This document shows, piece by piece, positions 42,398 through 50,125 of a DNA stretch of 64,000 bases; position 1 is the stretch's first letter; each line of letters starts with the position of its first letter. The notes below the pieces were generated by a model. That model worked only from the letters and a program-made list of their open reading frames with translations. It was not told the DNA's origin and searched no databases. The DNA is from Candidatus Roizmanbacteria bacterium UBA1450. GTDB taxonomy: Bacteria > Patescibacteriota > Microgenomatia > UBA1406 > GWC2-37-13. Both the position numbers and the translations under genes were made by a program. The stretch is taken from contig DCTC01000001.1 of the NCBI GenBank assembly GCA_002329205.1, positions 644,623 to 708,622 of the forward strand, read 5' to 3'.

Positions 42398-42940
42398 ATG
42401 TTTGGCCCAGTAGAGCTTCACCCCATGACCAAGAGCGGTGAGCGAGGGCTCGTATGTCACATGTGGATTGAGGAAGCGAGTCTGGTTCACGTACGGCCGC
42501 TGCCCGGCGGGTTCGCACAGATCCTGCAGCAAGTGCTGTCGGTCCTGCTCATACACCCGCCGGCCCCTCAGCTGGATGTGGCATGGGATGCGACGACACG
42601 GCTGTGGGTTAGTTCATTCCACCAAGCGCCTCAGACAGACGCGCCAGTGGTGAACAAGAACCCGCGGCTCCCGCGCTTTGCCTTGGGTCAGGTGGTGGCA
42701 ACGCCTGGTGCACTCGTTGCACTGGAGGAGGCAGGCCAACTGCCTCAGGAGTTTTTGCATCGCCATGTTGTCGGCGACTGGGGCGAGCTTGACGAGCACG
42801 ACCGCCAGGCCAACGAACGGGCTGTGCACGGCGGTGACCGGATCCTCAGTTCCTACCGCACGAAGAAGGGCGCCAAGTTGTGGTTGATCACGGAATACGA
42901 TAGGTCGGTAACGACCCTGCTTTTACCCAGTGAGTACTGA
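42398..42940 (+). CDS. GC-rich plasmid-type hypothetical protein (C-terminal domain of ~85 residues)
   Basis: 180 codons from ATG 42398, in phase with the frame ending at TAG 42385. The C-terminal ~85 residues, 'RFALGQVVATPGALVALEEA', 'LHRHVVGDWGELDEHDRQAN' and 'GDRILSSYRTKKGAKLWLIT' ending in 'LLLPSEY', form a small domain common on plasmids and mobile regions and often mislabelled as a type I restriction subunit; its biochemical role is unknown. Composition is much richer in G+C than the genes on either side. The next small gene follows 18 bases later, so they form one unit. Confidence 0.65.
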   Translation: MFGPVELHPMTKSGERGLVCHMWIEEASLVHVRPLPGGFAQILQQVLSVLLIHPPAPQLDVAWDATTRLWVSSFHQAPQTDAPVVNKNPRLPRFALGQVVATPGALVALEEAGQLPQEFLHRHVVGDWGELDEHDRQANERAVHGGDRILSSYRTKKGAKLWLITEYDRSVTTLLLPSEY

Positions 42941-42958
42941 GAATAGGGGAATAACCAT

Positions 42959-43226
42959 ATGAAGACCACTGCGAAGATGCAGGAGACGGTGACTGCCCTG
43001 GCTGTAAGGAAACATTAAAATAACGGCCTAAAATTTGCATCTTTTGAGCTGAAACATGCAAATTTTTATACGAAATTACGTTGTTTCCTTACACTCTGAT
43101 GTTGCCGAAGCAACTGTTGTCCCTGCGGATGACGAAATGCCGATCTTGCAGATCGAGCTCTATATGCCTTTGGTAAGCAGTTCGCTGCCGAAGGCACTTG
43201 GAACAGGTCCTGATCCGCTACAGTAA
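42959..43226 (+). pseudogene. 60-codon gene disrupted by a TA-flanked palindromic insertion
   Basis: From ATG 42959 the frame reads 'MKTTAKMQETVTALAV' and stops inside the inserted element. Removing 85 bases (element plus one TA copy) joins GTA to CAC and restores an uninterrupted frame to TAA 43224-43226: '...LAVHSDVAEATVVPADDE', '...LPKALGTGPDPLQ', 60 residues in total. The restored protein is acidic and soluble, of unknown family, and belongs with the GC-rich gene 18 bases upstream. The restored junction is read directly from the sequence. Confidence 0.8.
43005..43091. mobile_element. MITE-like palindromic insertion with TA target duplication
   Basis: An 83-bp element (43007-43089) lies between two TA dinucleotides (43005-43006 and 43090-43091). 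Its ends are inverted repeats: TGTAAGGAAACA on the left and TGTTTCCTTACA on the right, counting the flanking T/TA. The homology of the arms extends inward (AAAATTTGCAT on both). It has no coding capacity. TA duplication and terminal inverted repeats are typical of IS630/Tc1-mariner-type elements, whose transposase would have to be supplied in trans. No second copy was noticed in this window. Confidence 0.8.
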
Positions 43227-43287
43227 CAACTGACATTTCGTTTCCCCGTTCCGCACGGTTCGGGCGGCTAGCGACCGTACAATCGCT

Positions 43288-43337
43288 CCACAAGTTGTCA
43301 AGCAAGCCAAAAGGCCGGGTAACCCCCGGCTTTTTTT
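43288..43337 (+). terminator. Conserved 3' arm and terminator of unit D
   Basis: CCACAAGTTGTCAAGCAAG (43288-43306) is followed by the hairpin GCCGGG-TAACC-CCCGGC (43314-43330) and seven T. The same arm precedes the terminators of units B (44671-44689) and C (46363-46379), and all three terminators run into TTTTTCATGG. Confidence 0.85.
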
Positions 43338-43361
43338 CATGGGATAATCAATACTATTTAT

Positions 43362-43390
43362 CCTATAGTCCTTGATTTTATGACTATTTT
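43362..43390 (+). promoter_or_regulatory. Shared cassette promoter, copy B
   Basis: CCTATA (43362-43367), spacer GTCCTTGATTTTATGAC (17 bases), TATTTT (43385-43390). Same geometry as copies A and C. It is followed by a ~380-base leader before the CDS at 43770. Between 43391 and 43588 nothing else was recognised except an inserted hairpin (~43550-43580) that replaces the boxA seen in the other two leaders, after GTAGACTTGCT. Confidence 0.5.
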
Positions 43391-43606
43391 CAAGTATTAT
43401 ATAGGTGAATATTTCTGATATTTGTTATCAGAATAAGATATTCAACAATTTTCTACATAAGATGCATTCTTCATCCTGATCATCCCGTACAAATATGCTT
43501 TGTACTGTGTCGTGACAGGAGGAGGAGTCGTATCCTGTAGACTTGCTTGCCCTTCCATAGCCAAAGGCTAAGGGGGGGGCGTACATTTACAACTTGTGGT
43601 ACTATC

Positions 43607-43725
43607 GATTGCGGAATTTTGAGGGTACATGACGATTGTCATCTGAATTCGTTTCAGGATCTATTTCTGGATTCCGGATCGAGTCCGGAATGACAGAGAT
43701 ATATGATCTTCAGAGTTCCGCAATC
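43607..43725. repeat. Cruciform interspersed repeat, copy B (119 bp)
   Basis: GATTGCGGAA (43607-43616) and TTCCGCAATC (43716-43725) are perfect inverted ends. Inside are GATTCCGGA/TCCGGAATGACA and a GTCATCTGAA/TTTCAGGATC arm. It follows ACAACTTGTGG (43589-43599) and precedes the CDS. It differs from copy C mainly by small deletions in C. Confidence 0.82.
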
Positions 43726-43769
43726 GGCGGGTTTCAAGCGTATCTATAGTCAATCTTAAGGAGATTGTC

Positions 43770-44639
43770 ATGAAGACGAAGCTTGTAGTATTGATTGTTG
43801 TAGTTGTAGTCCTGGGACTCTTCAGCAGCTATGGTGTGGTGTATGCTCAGGATGATGAGTCCGATTGCCCTGCCATGATGGGGGGCAGCATCCGAGGCTA
43901 TGTCTATGGCCGCGCGTACATGGGCGGCGTACCTGTCCCGGAAGGGCAGGAGGTCATCGCCGTTGATGACAGCGGTTACATCATCGGCTGCGGGGAGACA
44001 CTCCAATACGGTGTCATCCCCATGATGACGATCTACCAATCTGGTCGTCAGGATCCTGGGGTAGAGTTTTTTATCGGCGGTAAGTTCTACTTCAGTGACC
44101 CTCCTATCGGTGAGTGGTGGGGCAGCATGAACGAGCTCCGGCTGGTGCTCAGCGATGAGCGGCCATCGGGATCCTTCGAAGCGGCTGTTTCACTGCCTGC
44201 AGTCACCGTCACGGCGACCGAAGAGGTCGAAGTCTCTCTGATGGTCTCAGCGACACAGACGTCACACCTTTTCGCCGGGCAGATCAACTTCGATCCTGAG
44301 ACACTTGAGTTTATCGGTGTCGAAGGCGGAGCAATTCTTCCACGAGGTGCTAACTGGGCGTACAATCCTGAGATGATCAGTGAGGGACGTCTTGTTGTCT
44401 ATGGAGGAGGGACTGAACAGTTCCTGCTCCAAGGCGAGCTTCTGAAGCTCCGTTTCCGGGCGCGAGCGCCGGGCCAATCGGGGCTCTTGATCGAACGTTT
44501 CGTCTTTGATGAAATTGGCCTGACTGAGACCGCTGACGGAACCGTTGTTGTGAACGCGCAAGGGGTAGAACAGGAGATCACCTACCTTTATATCCCTCAA
44601 ATCTCCACAACTCAAGAACCTTTCCTTGCTCAACGCTAG
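43770..44639 (+). CDS. Secreted protein with cohesin-like domain, unit B
   Basis: 289 residues. TAAGGAG six bases upstream of ATG sets the start. A signal peptide ('KLVVLIVVVVVLGLFSSYGV', cleavage near VYAQ) is followed by ~70 residues with 'GGSIRGYVYGRAYMGGVPVP', then ~110 residues resembling a cohesin fold: 'HLFAGQINFDPETLEFIGVE' and 'GELLKLRFRARAPGQSGLLI'. The C-terminus ends 'YLYIPQISTTQEPFLAQR'. Cohesins bind dockerins; the only dockerin-like trace in the window is the remnant at 1740-1807. GC-rich codon use and a strong Shine-Dalgarno suggest transfer, perhaps from a Chloroflexota-like donor (inference). Confidence 0.72.
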   Translation: MKTKLVVLIVVVVVLGLFSSYGVVYAQDDESDCPAMMGGSIRGYVYGRAYMGGVPVPEGQEVIAVDDSGYIIGCGETLQYGVIPMMTIYQSGRQDPGVEFFIGGKFYFSDPPIGEWWGSMNELRLVLSDERPSGSFEAAVSLPAVTVTATEEVEVSLMVSATQTSHLFAGQINFDPETLEFIGVEGGAILPRGANWAYNPEMISEGRLVVYGGGTEQFLLQGELLKLRFRARAPGQSGLLIERFVFDEIGLTETADGTVVVNAQGVEQEITYLYIPQISTTQEPFLAQR

Positions 44640-44670
44640 AGCAGGGCGGCCGGCGGCCGTTATCCCGCTA

Positions 44671-44737
44671 CCACACGTTGTCAAGCAAGAAGATCGGGCC
44701 ACGTTCGGAGTGTAAACTCTGTTACGTGGCCCTTTTT
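44671..44737 (+). terminator. Conserved 3' arm and terminator of unit B
   Basis: CCACACGTTGTCAAGCAAG (44671-44689), then GGGCCACG...CGTGGCCC with an inner AGTGTAAACT apex (44696-44732) and five T. The hairpin with its T tract is identical in sequence to that at 46385-46426. Confidence 0.9.
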
Positions 44738-44872
44738 CATGGTTGTTTTCAAAAAATATTCCCTACATATCCAATAATAGTTCATTATGAGTATTCGATA
44801 CATATATGTAAAGACTGTTAGAACGCTGAACTATTTGCATATTTCATATGTATAGAACATATACAGCTATAT

Positions 44873-44901
44873 CCTATAGTACTTGATTTCCAAGCTATTG
44901 T
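44873..44901 (+). promoter_or_regulatory. Shared cassette promoter, copy C
   Basis: CCTATA (44873-44878), spacer GTACTTGATTTCCAAGC (17 bases), TATTGT (44896-44901). It heads a ~390-base leader for the CDS at 45289. Nothing else was recognised in 44738-44872 (AT-rich, no frame). Confidence 0.55.
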
Positions 44902-45003
44902 GGTGTATGATTACTGTGAGTAGATAGCTGGCAATTGCTGTCAGAATATTCTATTCAAATAAATTATTTCTACATACTCTTATATCTTCCCAAACGTTTC
45001 TAT

Positions 45004-45083
45004 CCTACAAAAAAGCTTTTGCAGGGAGTAGTAACGGGAAAGGAGATTAAAGGCGTGTAGACTTGCTCTTTAACAACTTGTGG
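45004..45083 (+). promoter_or_regulatory. Leader hairpin and boxA antitermination-like element, copy C
   Basis: CCTACAAAAaaGCTTTTGCAGG hairpin (45004-45025), then GTAGACT and TGCTCTTTAACAA (45064-45076) overlapping AACAACTTGTGG (45072-45083). ACAACTTGTGG is exactly complementary to CCACAAGTTGT (46363-46373) just before the terminator of this unit, so the transcript ends could pair like the stems that flank rRNAs. Confidence 0.62.
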
Positions 45084-45090
45084 TAAAACC

Positions 45091-45202
45091 GATTGCGGAA
45101 TTTTGAGGGTACATGACAATTGTCATCCTAAACTCGTTGCAGGATCTATTCTGGATTCCGTATCGAGTCCGGGAGATATATGATCTTCAGAGTTCCGCAA
45201 TC
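45091..45202. repeat. Cruciform interspersed repeat, copy C (112 bp)
   Basis: GATTGCGGAA (45091-45100) and TTCCGCAATC (45193-45202) are perfect ends. The inner arm GATTCCGTATCGAGTCCGGG has lost the matching GGAATGACA present in copy B, so the internal hairpin is decayed. Confidence 0.8.
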
Positions 45203-45288
45203 GGCGAGGTAATGAAGAAAAGGAATATAAGATGAACTTCTTTGACAGTAACTTGATGACTCTGGTTTCTAATCTGAAGGAGGTTATG

Positions 45289-46359
45289 ATGAAGACGAAG
45301 TGTGCAGTACTGATGTTGGTCGTATTCGTTGCCCTTTTCGGAGGGTATGCGGTAGTCCTGGCTGATGGAGAAACGAAGCTCAAAGACGATCATGTCACCA
45401 TGAAAGAAGACGAGACTTTGGTTCTCGATTTTCTTGCGAATGACACGATTGTGGGTATGATGAGCGTCAGTGTTGACACTCCACCCGGTTTGGTGATTTC
45501 ACAACCTTCACCCGGTATGTTTCAGGTTGAGAAGCCGTCAGCTGGCCGTTACGAGATTCCCTATCAGGTGATGACGTACGATGGGGAATTTACGGCCAAT
45601 ATCTACCTGGTCGTAGTCCCGACCGGCGTAGACATTGCTTTATTGGTCTCGGACAATGAAGTAAAGGTCGGAGACACGGTCACTTTGACTGTGATCATCA
45701 CGAATGTTTCGGAAGTCTCCCAAACGGTTCAGGCAACAGTTGTAGTGTCAGATGTGACACCAACACCCACGCCTGTCCCCACAGAGACACCGACTCCTGA
45801 TCCTACGGAAAGTCCCGATCCAACAGAGACACCAGATCCTGGTACAACACCAGATCCTACTGAGACTCCGGAACCTGGAGTTACGCCGAACCCGACACCG
45901 GGTACGCAGTTGGTTGACGACTATATCACCATGACTGAAGGAGACTCCAAGGAGTTCGACTTCATTCAGAATGACACGCTCAACGGTATGTTGAGCGTCA
46001 GCGTTGAACCCCCTCCCGGACTCGTCGTTTCACAACCATCACCGGGGATCTTCCGGGTAGAACATCCGGCAGCAGGACAGTATCAGATCATCTATCGGAT
46101 TGTGGCGTACGACGGAGAATTTACTGCCACGATCTACCTTACGGTCCAGCCCGCAGTGGTTGCAAGCTCGAATACGACACCGTCATCTTTCGATCTTGCT
46201 CCTGGCGAAAGTACGAGTTGGAACTACCAGGTTGTCATTGAAAAAGACACCTGTATCGAGTTTACCATCTCCTGGGGTGATAAGGAACGCACCGAATCCG
46301 TGATCGTCACACTGATCCGAGAGGAGATTTTCCTGCCTCTGCTGCGAAGCGGAGGATAG
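45289..46359 (+). CDS. Secreted protein with two cadherin-like/Big_9-type domains and a PT-rich linker, unit C
   Basis: 356 residues from ATG 45289, chosen because AAGGAGG (45277-45283) is five bases upstream; earlier in-frame starts lack one. A signal peptide ('KCAVLMLVVFVALFGGYAVV') is followed by a first domain 'DDHVTMKEDETLVLDFLAND', a Thr/Pro/Glu/Asp-rich linker with 'DPTETPDPGTTPDPTETPEP', and a second copy 'DDYITMTEGDSKEFDFIQND' whose following 45 residues nearly repeat the first. The tail 'REEIFLPLLRSGG' resembles the short hydrophobic C-terminal tags common on secreted Chloroflexota proteins. Shares the MKTK start with unit B. Confidence 0.74.
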   Translation: MKTKCAVLMLVVFVALFGGYAVVLADGETKLKDDHVTMKEDETLVLDFLANDTIVGMMSVSVDTPPGLVISQPSPGMFQVEKPSAGRYEIPYQVMTYDGEFTANIYLVVVPTGVDIALLVSDNEVKVGDTVTLTVIITNVSEVSQTVQATVVVSDVTPTPTPVPTETPTPDPTESPDPTETPDPGTTPDPTETPEPGVTPNPTPGTQLVDDYITMTEGDSKEFDFIQNDTLNGMLSVSVEPPPGLVVSQPSPGIFRVEHPAAGQYQIIYRIVAYDGEFTATIYLTVQPAVVASSNTTPSSFDLAPGESTSWNYQVVIEKDTCIEFTISWGDKERTESVIVTLIREEIFLPLLRSGG

Positions 46360-46362
46360 ACG

Positions 46363-46426
46363 CCACAAGTTGTAGCAAGAGACTGGGCCACGTTCGGAGT
46401 GTAAACTCTGTTACGTGGCCCTTTTT
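46363..46426 (+). terminator. Conserved 3' arm and terminator of unit C
   Basis: CCACAAGTTGTAGCAAG (46363-46379), then GGGCCACG...CGTGGCCC and T5 (46385-46426). It is a copy of the unit B terminator and can also stop the convergent gene that ends at 46436. Confidence 0.9.
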
Positions 46427-46435
46427 CATGGGTAA

Positions 46436-47911
46436 TTATCTGAAGATCACATGTTCTACCGGAGCAAAAGAATCCGTAAAAAGAGGGACATTTTGTTTTG
46501 GCTCAAGTTCCATTTTATTTTCAAGAAGACCTTCCTCTTTCGCCAGACAGGTATTCGACATCTGCGGGGCGCCTTTATACCCGATCAGAATAAATCCCTG
46601 CATTTCATGCAATTCTCTGTCTTTGCGGACCTGATAAACTTCAACGTTGTTAAATACTGTTTTCATTGTTTGAAGTTCAGCATCAAGCAGAGTATATGTG
46701 CTTTCATCCACCATAGAGGGAACATTCATGATGACCATCCCGTCATCGGCGAGAGAGTCATACATTTTTGAAAGTGCTTCTTGCGTAATAATCTGAAACG
46801 GCGGAACATAAGTATTGAAGGCATCAACCAAGATTGTGTCATATGTTTTATGGTTTGTATTGAGAAATACGCGGCCATCTTCATTAATTATAGACATTCT
46901 GTCACGTTTTTGCGGCAGGTCAAAATATGTTTCTGCAATCCGTGTGAGTTCAGGATCAATCTCCACCACGTCAATGGTGCTATCGGGGAACTCCTCCAGG
47001 ACATATTTGGGGTAGGAGAATGCTCCGCCGCCGATCATGAGAATGCGGTTATTGGCTCCATAACAAGCAGGAATGGTAAAAAATTTGGTATACATAGCAA
47101 ACAGATTGGTATTATCGCCGACGGTATAACCTGACTGAATTGATTTAATCTCGGTTAGGAGGAACCTCAAAGTCTCATTATTTTCATTTACATGTTCCAG
47201 GACGTAATAATCGCTATATTGTGTGTGTTCGACAGCAAGTACTTGCTGAGAAGTAAAACGATAATGTGATGGCGAAATAAAAATACCACTGACGATGATT
47301 ACCGTAGCAGCCATCAGTTTGAGAAAAAGAAATTTGCGGTAAGAAAGCAGAATGGCGTTTATAAGAAGCGCCAGGCTGACAAACAAGATCAGAAGATAAC
47401 TGCTGACAATTGAAAGTAAGTAATAACCGGTTATAAAAGTTCCGACAATGCTGCCGACTGTTGCCAGTGCATAGAGATTCCCGACTGTTTTTCCTGAGTT
47501 TTCAAGTGAATTTAACTGTAGCTTTGCCGCATAGGGTGAGACAATACCGAAAAGAATACTCGGAATACTAAAGAGGATGAAAGAAGCAATCAAAGTTCCG
47601 ATTGCCGTATCTTCAATAAGTTTGAATAAAAAAATGAGAATATTACCAGCAAATAAATACAGGAAAAGACACACCAGTGAATTCACGAACAAGAGTGTAG
47701 ACAATCCGGATGTTGTAGCTTCTCGATCGGCCATCTTTCCCCCGATCCAATATCCGATACTCAAATTGCCGAGAATAACACTAATCATTGCGGACCAGGT
47801 GTAAGTTGAAGATCCGAAATACGGGGCAATGAGGCGGGTCCCTGACAATTCAAGAATCATCACGAGCATCCCCGAAACAAAGACAGTTGCCAACAATAGC
47901 CGATTGTGCAT
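46436..47911 (-). CDS. Fused polytopic membrane / spermidine-synthase-like protein
   Basis: 491 residues from ATG 47911; TACAAT lies six bases before it, matching the leaderless pattern, so the TTG frame extension to 47941 is rejected. The N-terminal ~220 residues hold about eight membrane helices, starting 'LVMILELSGTRLIAPYFGSS', the conserved first helix of this fused family. The C-terminal part is a spermidine-synthase-type SAM domain: 'ILMIGGGAFSYPKYVLEEFP' (G-G-G), 'IDVVEIDPELTRIAETYF' and 'YDTILVDAFNTYVPPFQI'. The substrate may be a polyamine or an envelope molecule; true spermidine synthase activity is unproven. Confidence 0.86.
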   Translation of the reverse strand: MHNRLLLATVFVSGMLVMILELSGTRLIAPYFGSSTYTWSAMISVILGNLSIGYWIGGKMADREATTSGLSTLLFVNSLVCLFLYLFAGNILIFLFKLIEDTAIGTLIASFILFSIPSILFGIVSPYAAKLQLNSLENSGKTVGNLYALATVGSIVGTFITGYYLLSIVSSYLLILFVSLALLINAILLSYRKFLFLKLMAATVIIVSGIFISPSHYRFTSQQVLAVEHTQYSDYYVLEHVNENNETLRFLLTEIKSIQSGYTVGDNTNLFAMYTKFFTIPACYGANNRILMIGGGAFSYPKYVLEEFPDSTIDVVEIDPELTRIAETYFDLPQKRDRMSIINEDGRVFLNTNHKTYDTILVDAFNTYVPPFQIITQEALSKMYDSLADDGMVIMNVPSMVDESTYTLLDAELQTMKTVFNNVEVYQVRKDRELHEMQGFILIGYKGAPQMSNTCLAKEEGLLENKMELEPKQNVPLFTDSFAPVEHVIFR

Positions 47912-47972
47912 AGTCCCATTGTAACCTATTTTCAATTTCAAATTTTTACTGTTATCATGCTACAATATCTTC

Positions 47973-49742
47973 ATGAATAATATCTTTAAAATTATAAAAA
48001 TTGCCAGACCGTATCATAAATATATCTATGTAATCTCCGGCATCATAGTTATCACTACTGCGCTCGAATTATTGTCTCCGTATATATTGAAACTTATTAT
48101 TGATCAGATTGAAATGCAGCTCAATACCGGAGACGGAAGTATCGAGAGATTGTATCTCCTGATCGGAGTCATGTTTGTAACCAGTGTCTTTGCCGTACTT
48201 CTTGAGGCCGTGAACCAGCGTATTGGGGATTATACGGCTGCACGTGTGGGGAGATTCCTGACAGAAAAATTTTACCGCAAAATTTTCACTTTACCACAGC
48301 ATTATTTTGATACACAAATTTCAGGGAAAATTGTCAATCAGCTCAATCGGGGAATTCTCGCTCTTCAGGATTTTTTGGGCGCTGCGACCAATTTTATTGT
48401 ACCGGCATTGCTTCGTAGTATTTTTATTATTGTCGTACTTGCATTTTATAGCATCCCGATAGCATTGATGGCGCTTTTGGTTTTCCCTTTCTATATCATA
48501 GTAAGTCATTATTCGACCAAAAAATGGGCTACGTATCAGGTTGAAAAAAATCAGATAGATGATGTATCACGAGGGCGTATTCAGGAAGTCATAAGCAATA
48601 TTCGGTTGGTGAAAAGCTACAATACACAGGATTCCGAATGGAGATTTATATCAGAAAAACTCGGAGGAAGTGTCAAGATCTATGATAAACAGTCCTGGAT
48701 TTATCACATCTACAATTTTTTACGAAATTTTGGTCTCGAAATCGGGCTTATCGTGATCGCGGTCATAATTTTCAGGAATACGTATCTTGGCATTATGTCT
48801 TTGGGAGAGCTTGTCTTGATTTTGCAGTACCTCAATCAGATCCGTAGGCCTTTGTTTGCTATGAGTTTTATACTTGAGCGTATCAAGCAAGCAGAAACAG
48901 GTTCGAAAGAATACTTTGAAGTTCTTGAGCTTGAGTCGACTGAATCATTACCCAAAAAGATTACTAAACCGAAGTTTGCACATCCATCTATCCGGTTTGA
49001 TCATGTGTCTTTTGAGTATCCGGACAGCGGGAAAGTATTGAAAGACGTATCGTTTGAGCTCTCGAAGAAAGAGACAATAGCGCTTGTGGGCCATAGCGGT
49101 GCAGGAAAAACGACTCTTATCAATTTGATTTTGAAATTTTATGATCCGACAGAAGGGCAGATATATCTGGATAATGAAAGCTATGCAAAGCTTTCCCATC
49201 AGCAGGTCCGGTCTCACATTTCACTCGTATTTCAGGAAAATGAATTATTTTCATCAACAATATTTGAAAATGTCGCATACGGCAAACCTGACGCATCAGA
49301 ACAGGATGTCATTTCAGCTCTGAAAAAAGCGAACGCCTATGATTTTGTAATGAAATTTGCCAAAGGTATTCACGCTGAGATAGGTGAGCGGGGAGTACGT
49401 CTTTCAGGCGGACAAAAACAGCGTATACAAATTGCCCGTGCTATTCTGGCGGATGCACCGATTCTCATATTGGATGAAGCAACCAGCTCACTTGATGCAA
49501 AAAGCGAAAAGCTGGTCCAGGATGCTCTTGAGAAATTGATGAAAAACAGACTCGTCATTATTATTGCTCATCGTTTCTCAACCATTCAGGATGCTGACCG
49601 GATTTTGGTCCTGGATGAAGGGAAGATCGTAGATTCGGGAGCTCCAGGCACACTTGCCAAGAGAAAAGGAATTTACTCAGAGCTGTTGCGTTATCAGATT
49701 GAGGGAAATCAGAAACTGCTTGAGAAATACGAACTGTCCTGA
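47973..49742 (+). CDS. ABC exporter, fused membrane and ATPase half-transporter (ABCB/MsbA type)
   Basis: 589 residues. Six membrane helices (residues ~15-310) are followed by a complete ATPase: Walker A 'ALVGHSGAGKTTLINLILKF', Q-loop 'ISLVFQENELFSSTIFENVA', signature 'VRLSGGQKQRIQIARAIL', Walker B 'ILILDEATSSLDAKSEKLV' and 'IIIAHRFSTIQDADRILV'. It should act as a homodimer exporting lipids, peptides or drugs. TACAAT lies shortly before the start. It ends immediately before the convergent mscL gene. Confidence 0.93.
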   Translation: MNNIFKIIKIARPYHKYIYVISGIIVITTALELLSPYILKLIIDQIEMQLNTGDGSIERLYLLIGVMFVTSVFAVLLEAVNQRIGDYTAARVGRFLTEKFYRKIFTLPQHYFDTQISGKIVNQLNRGILALQDFLGAATNFIVPALLRSIFIIVVLAFYSIPIALMALLVFPFYIIVSHYSTKKWATYQVEKNQIDDVSRGRIQEVISNIRLVKSYNTQDSEWRFISEKLGGSVKIYDKQSWIYHIYNFLRNFGLEIGLIVIAVIIFRNTYLGIMSLGELVLILQYLNQIRRPLFAMSFILERIKQAETGSKEYFEVLELESTESLPKKITKPKFAHPSIRFDHVSFEYPDSGKVLKDVSFELSKKETIALVGHSGAGKTTLINLILKFYDPTEGQIYLDNESYAKLSHQQVRSHISLVFQENELFSSTIFENVAYGKPDASEQDVISALKKANAYDFVMKFAKGIHAEIGERGVRLSGGQKQRIQIARAILADAPILILDEATSSLDAKSEKLVQDALEKLMKNRLVIIIAHRFSTIQDADRILVLDEGKIVDSGAPGTLAKRKGIYSELLRYQIEGNQKLLEKYELS

Positions 49743-50051
49743 TTATTTTTTCTCTTTTTTGATATCGAGTTTGTCCAATCCCAGCCCTTTGAATACGAAA
49801 TATACAACTGCTGAGATAATCACAAAATTGATAAGAACGCCGATAAACTGACCGTATTTTATCTCCGAATTCCCAACCCTTATCATAGCTGACGCCAAAC
49901 TCTCGGTCCCACCACCGACAATCCCAATCAGCGGATTGATAATATCCTCCACAAGGGATGTAACAACTTTGGTAACAGCTCCTCCCAAAATGAATCCGAT
50001 AGCAAGTCCTATGACTCCCTGTTCCCGTACAAACTCAATAAATTTACTCAT
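49743..50051 (-). CDS. mscL: Large-conductance mechanosensitive channel MscL (short form)
   Basis: 102 residues against the usual ~130-150. 'FVREQGVIGLAIGFILGGAV' covers the N-terminal amphipathic helix and TM1 with the Gly-rich gate, 'KVVTSLVEDIINPLIGIVGG' continues TM1, the periplasmic loop is short, and 'GQFIGVLINFVIISAVVYFV' is TM2. The charged C-terminal bundle helix is almost absent ('DKLDIKKEKK'). It releases solutes under osmotic downshock. Confidence 0.9.
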   Translation of the reverse strand: MSKFIEFVREQGVIGLAIGFILGGAVTKVVTSLVEDIINPLIGIVGGGTESLASAMIRVGNSEIKYGQFIGVLINFVIISAVVYFVFKGLGLDKLDIKKEKK

Positions 50052-50125
50052 ATAAAGTGATAATTTGTAATTAAGATTATTATAGCGCTTTTTAACGTAG
50101 TTTTTATTATGTTAAAATAAGTTGC

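Noticed and set aside
42090..42518. A 142-codon minus-strand frame, and similar long antisense frames at 10661-11239 and 28324-28929
   Set aside because: They are antisense to genes with clear domains or signal peptides, lack homology-like motifs or plausible starts, and reflect skewed composition of the real genes.
35100..46430. Integron cassette array with attC sites
   Set aside because: No IntI-like integrase, no GTTRRRY core sites at the palindromes, and each unit has its own promoter and terminator, unlike integron cassettes.
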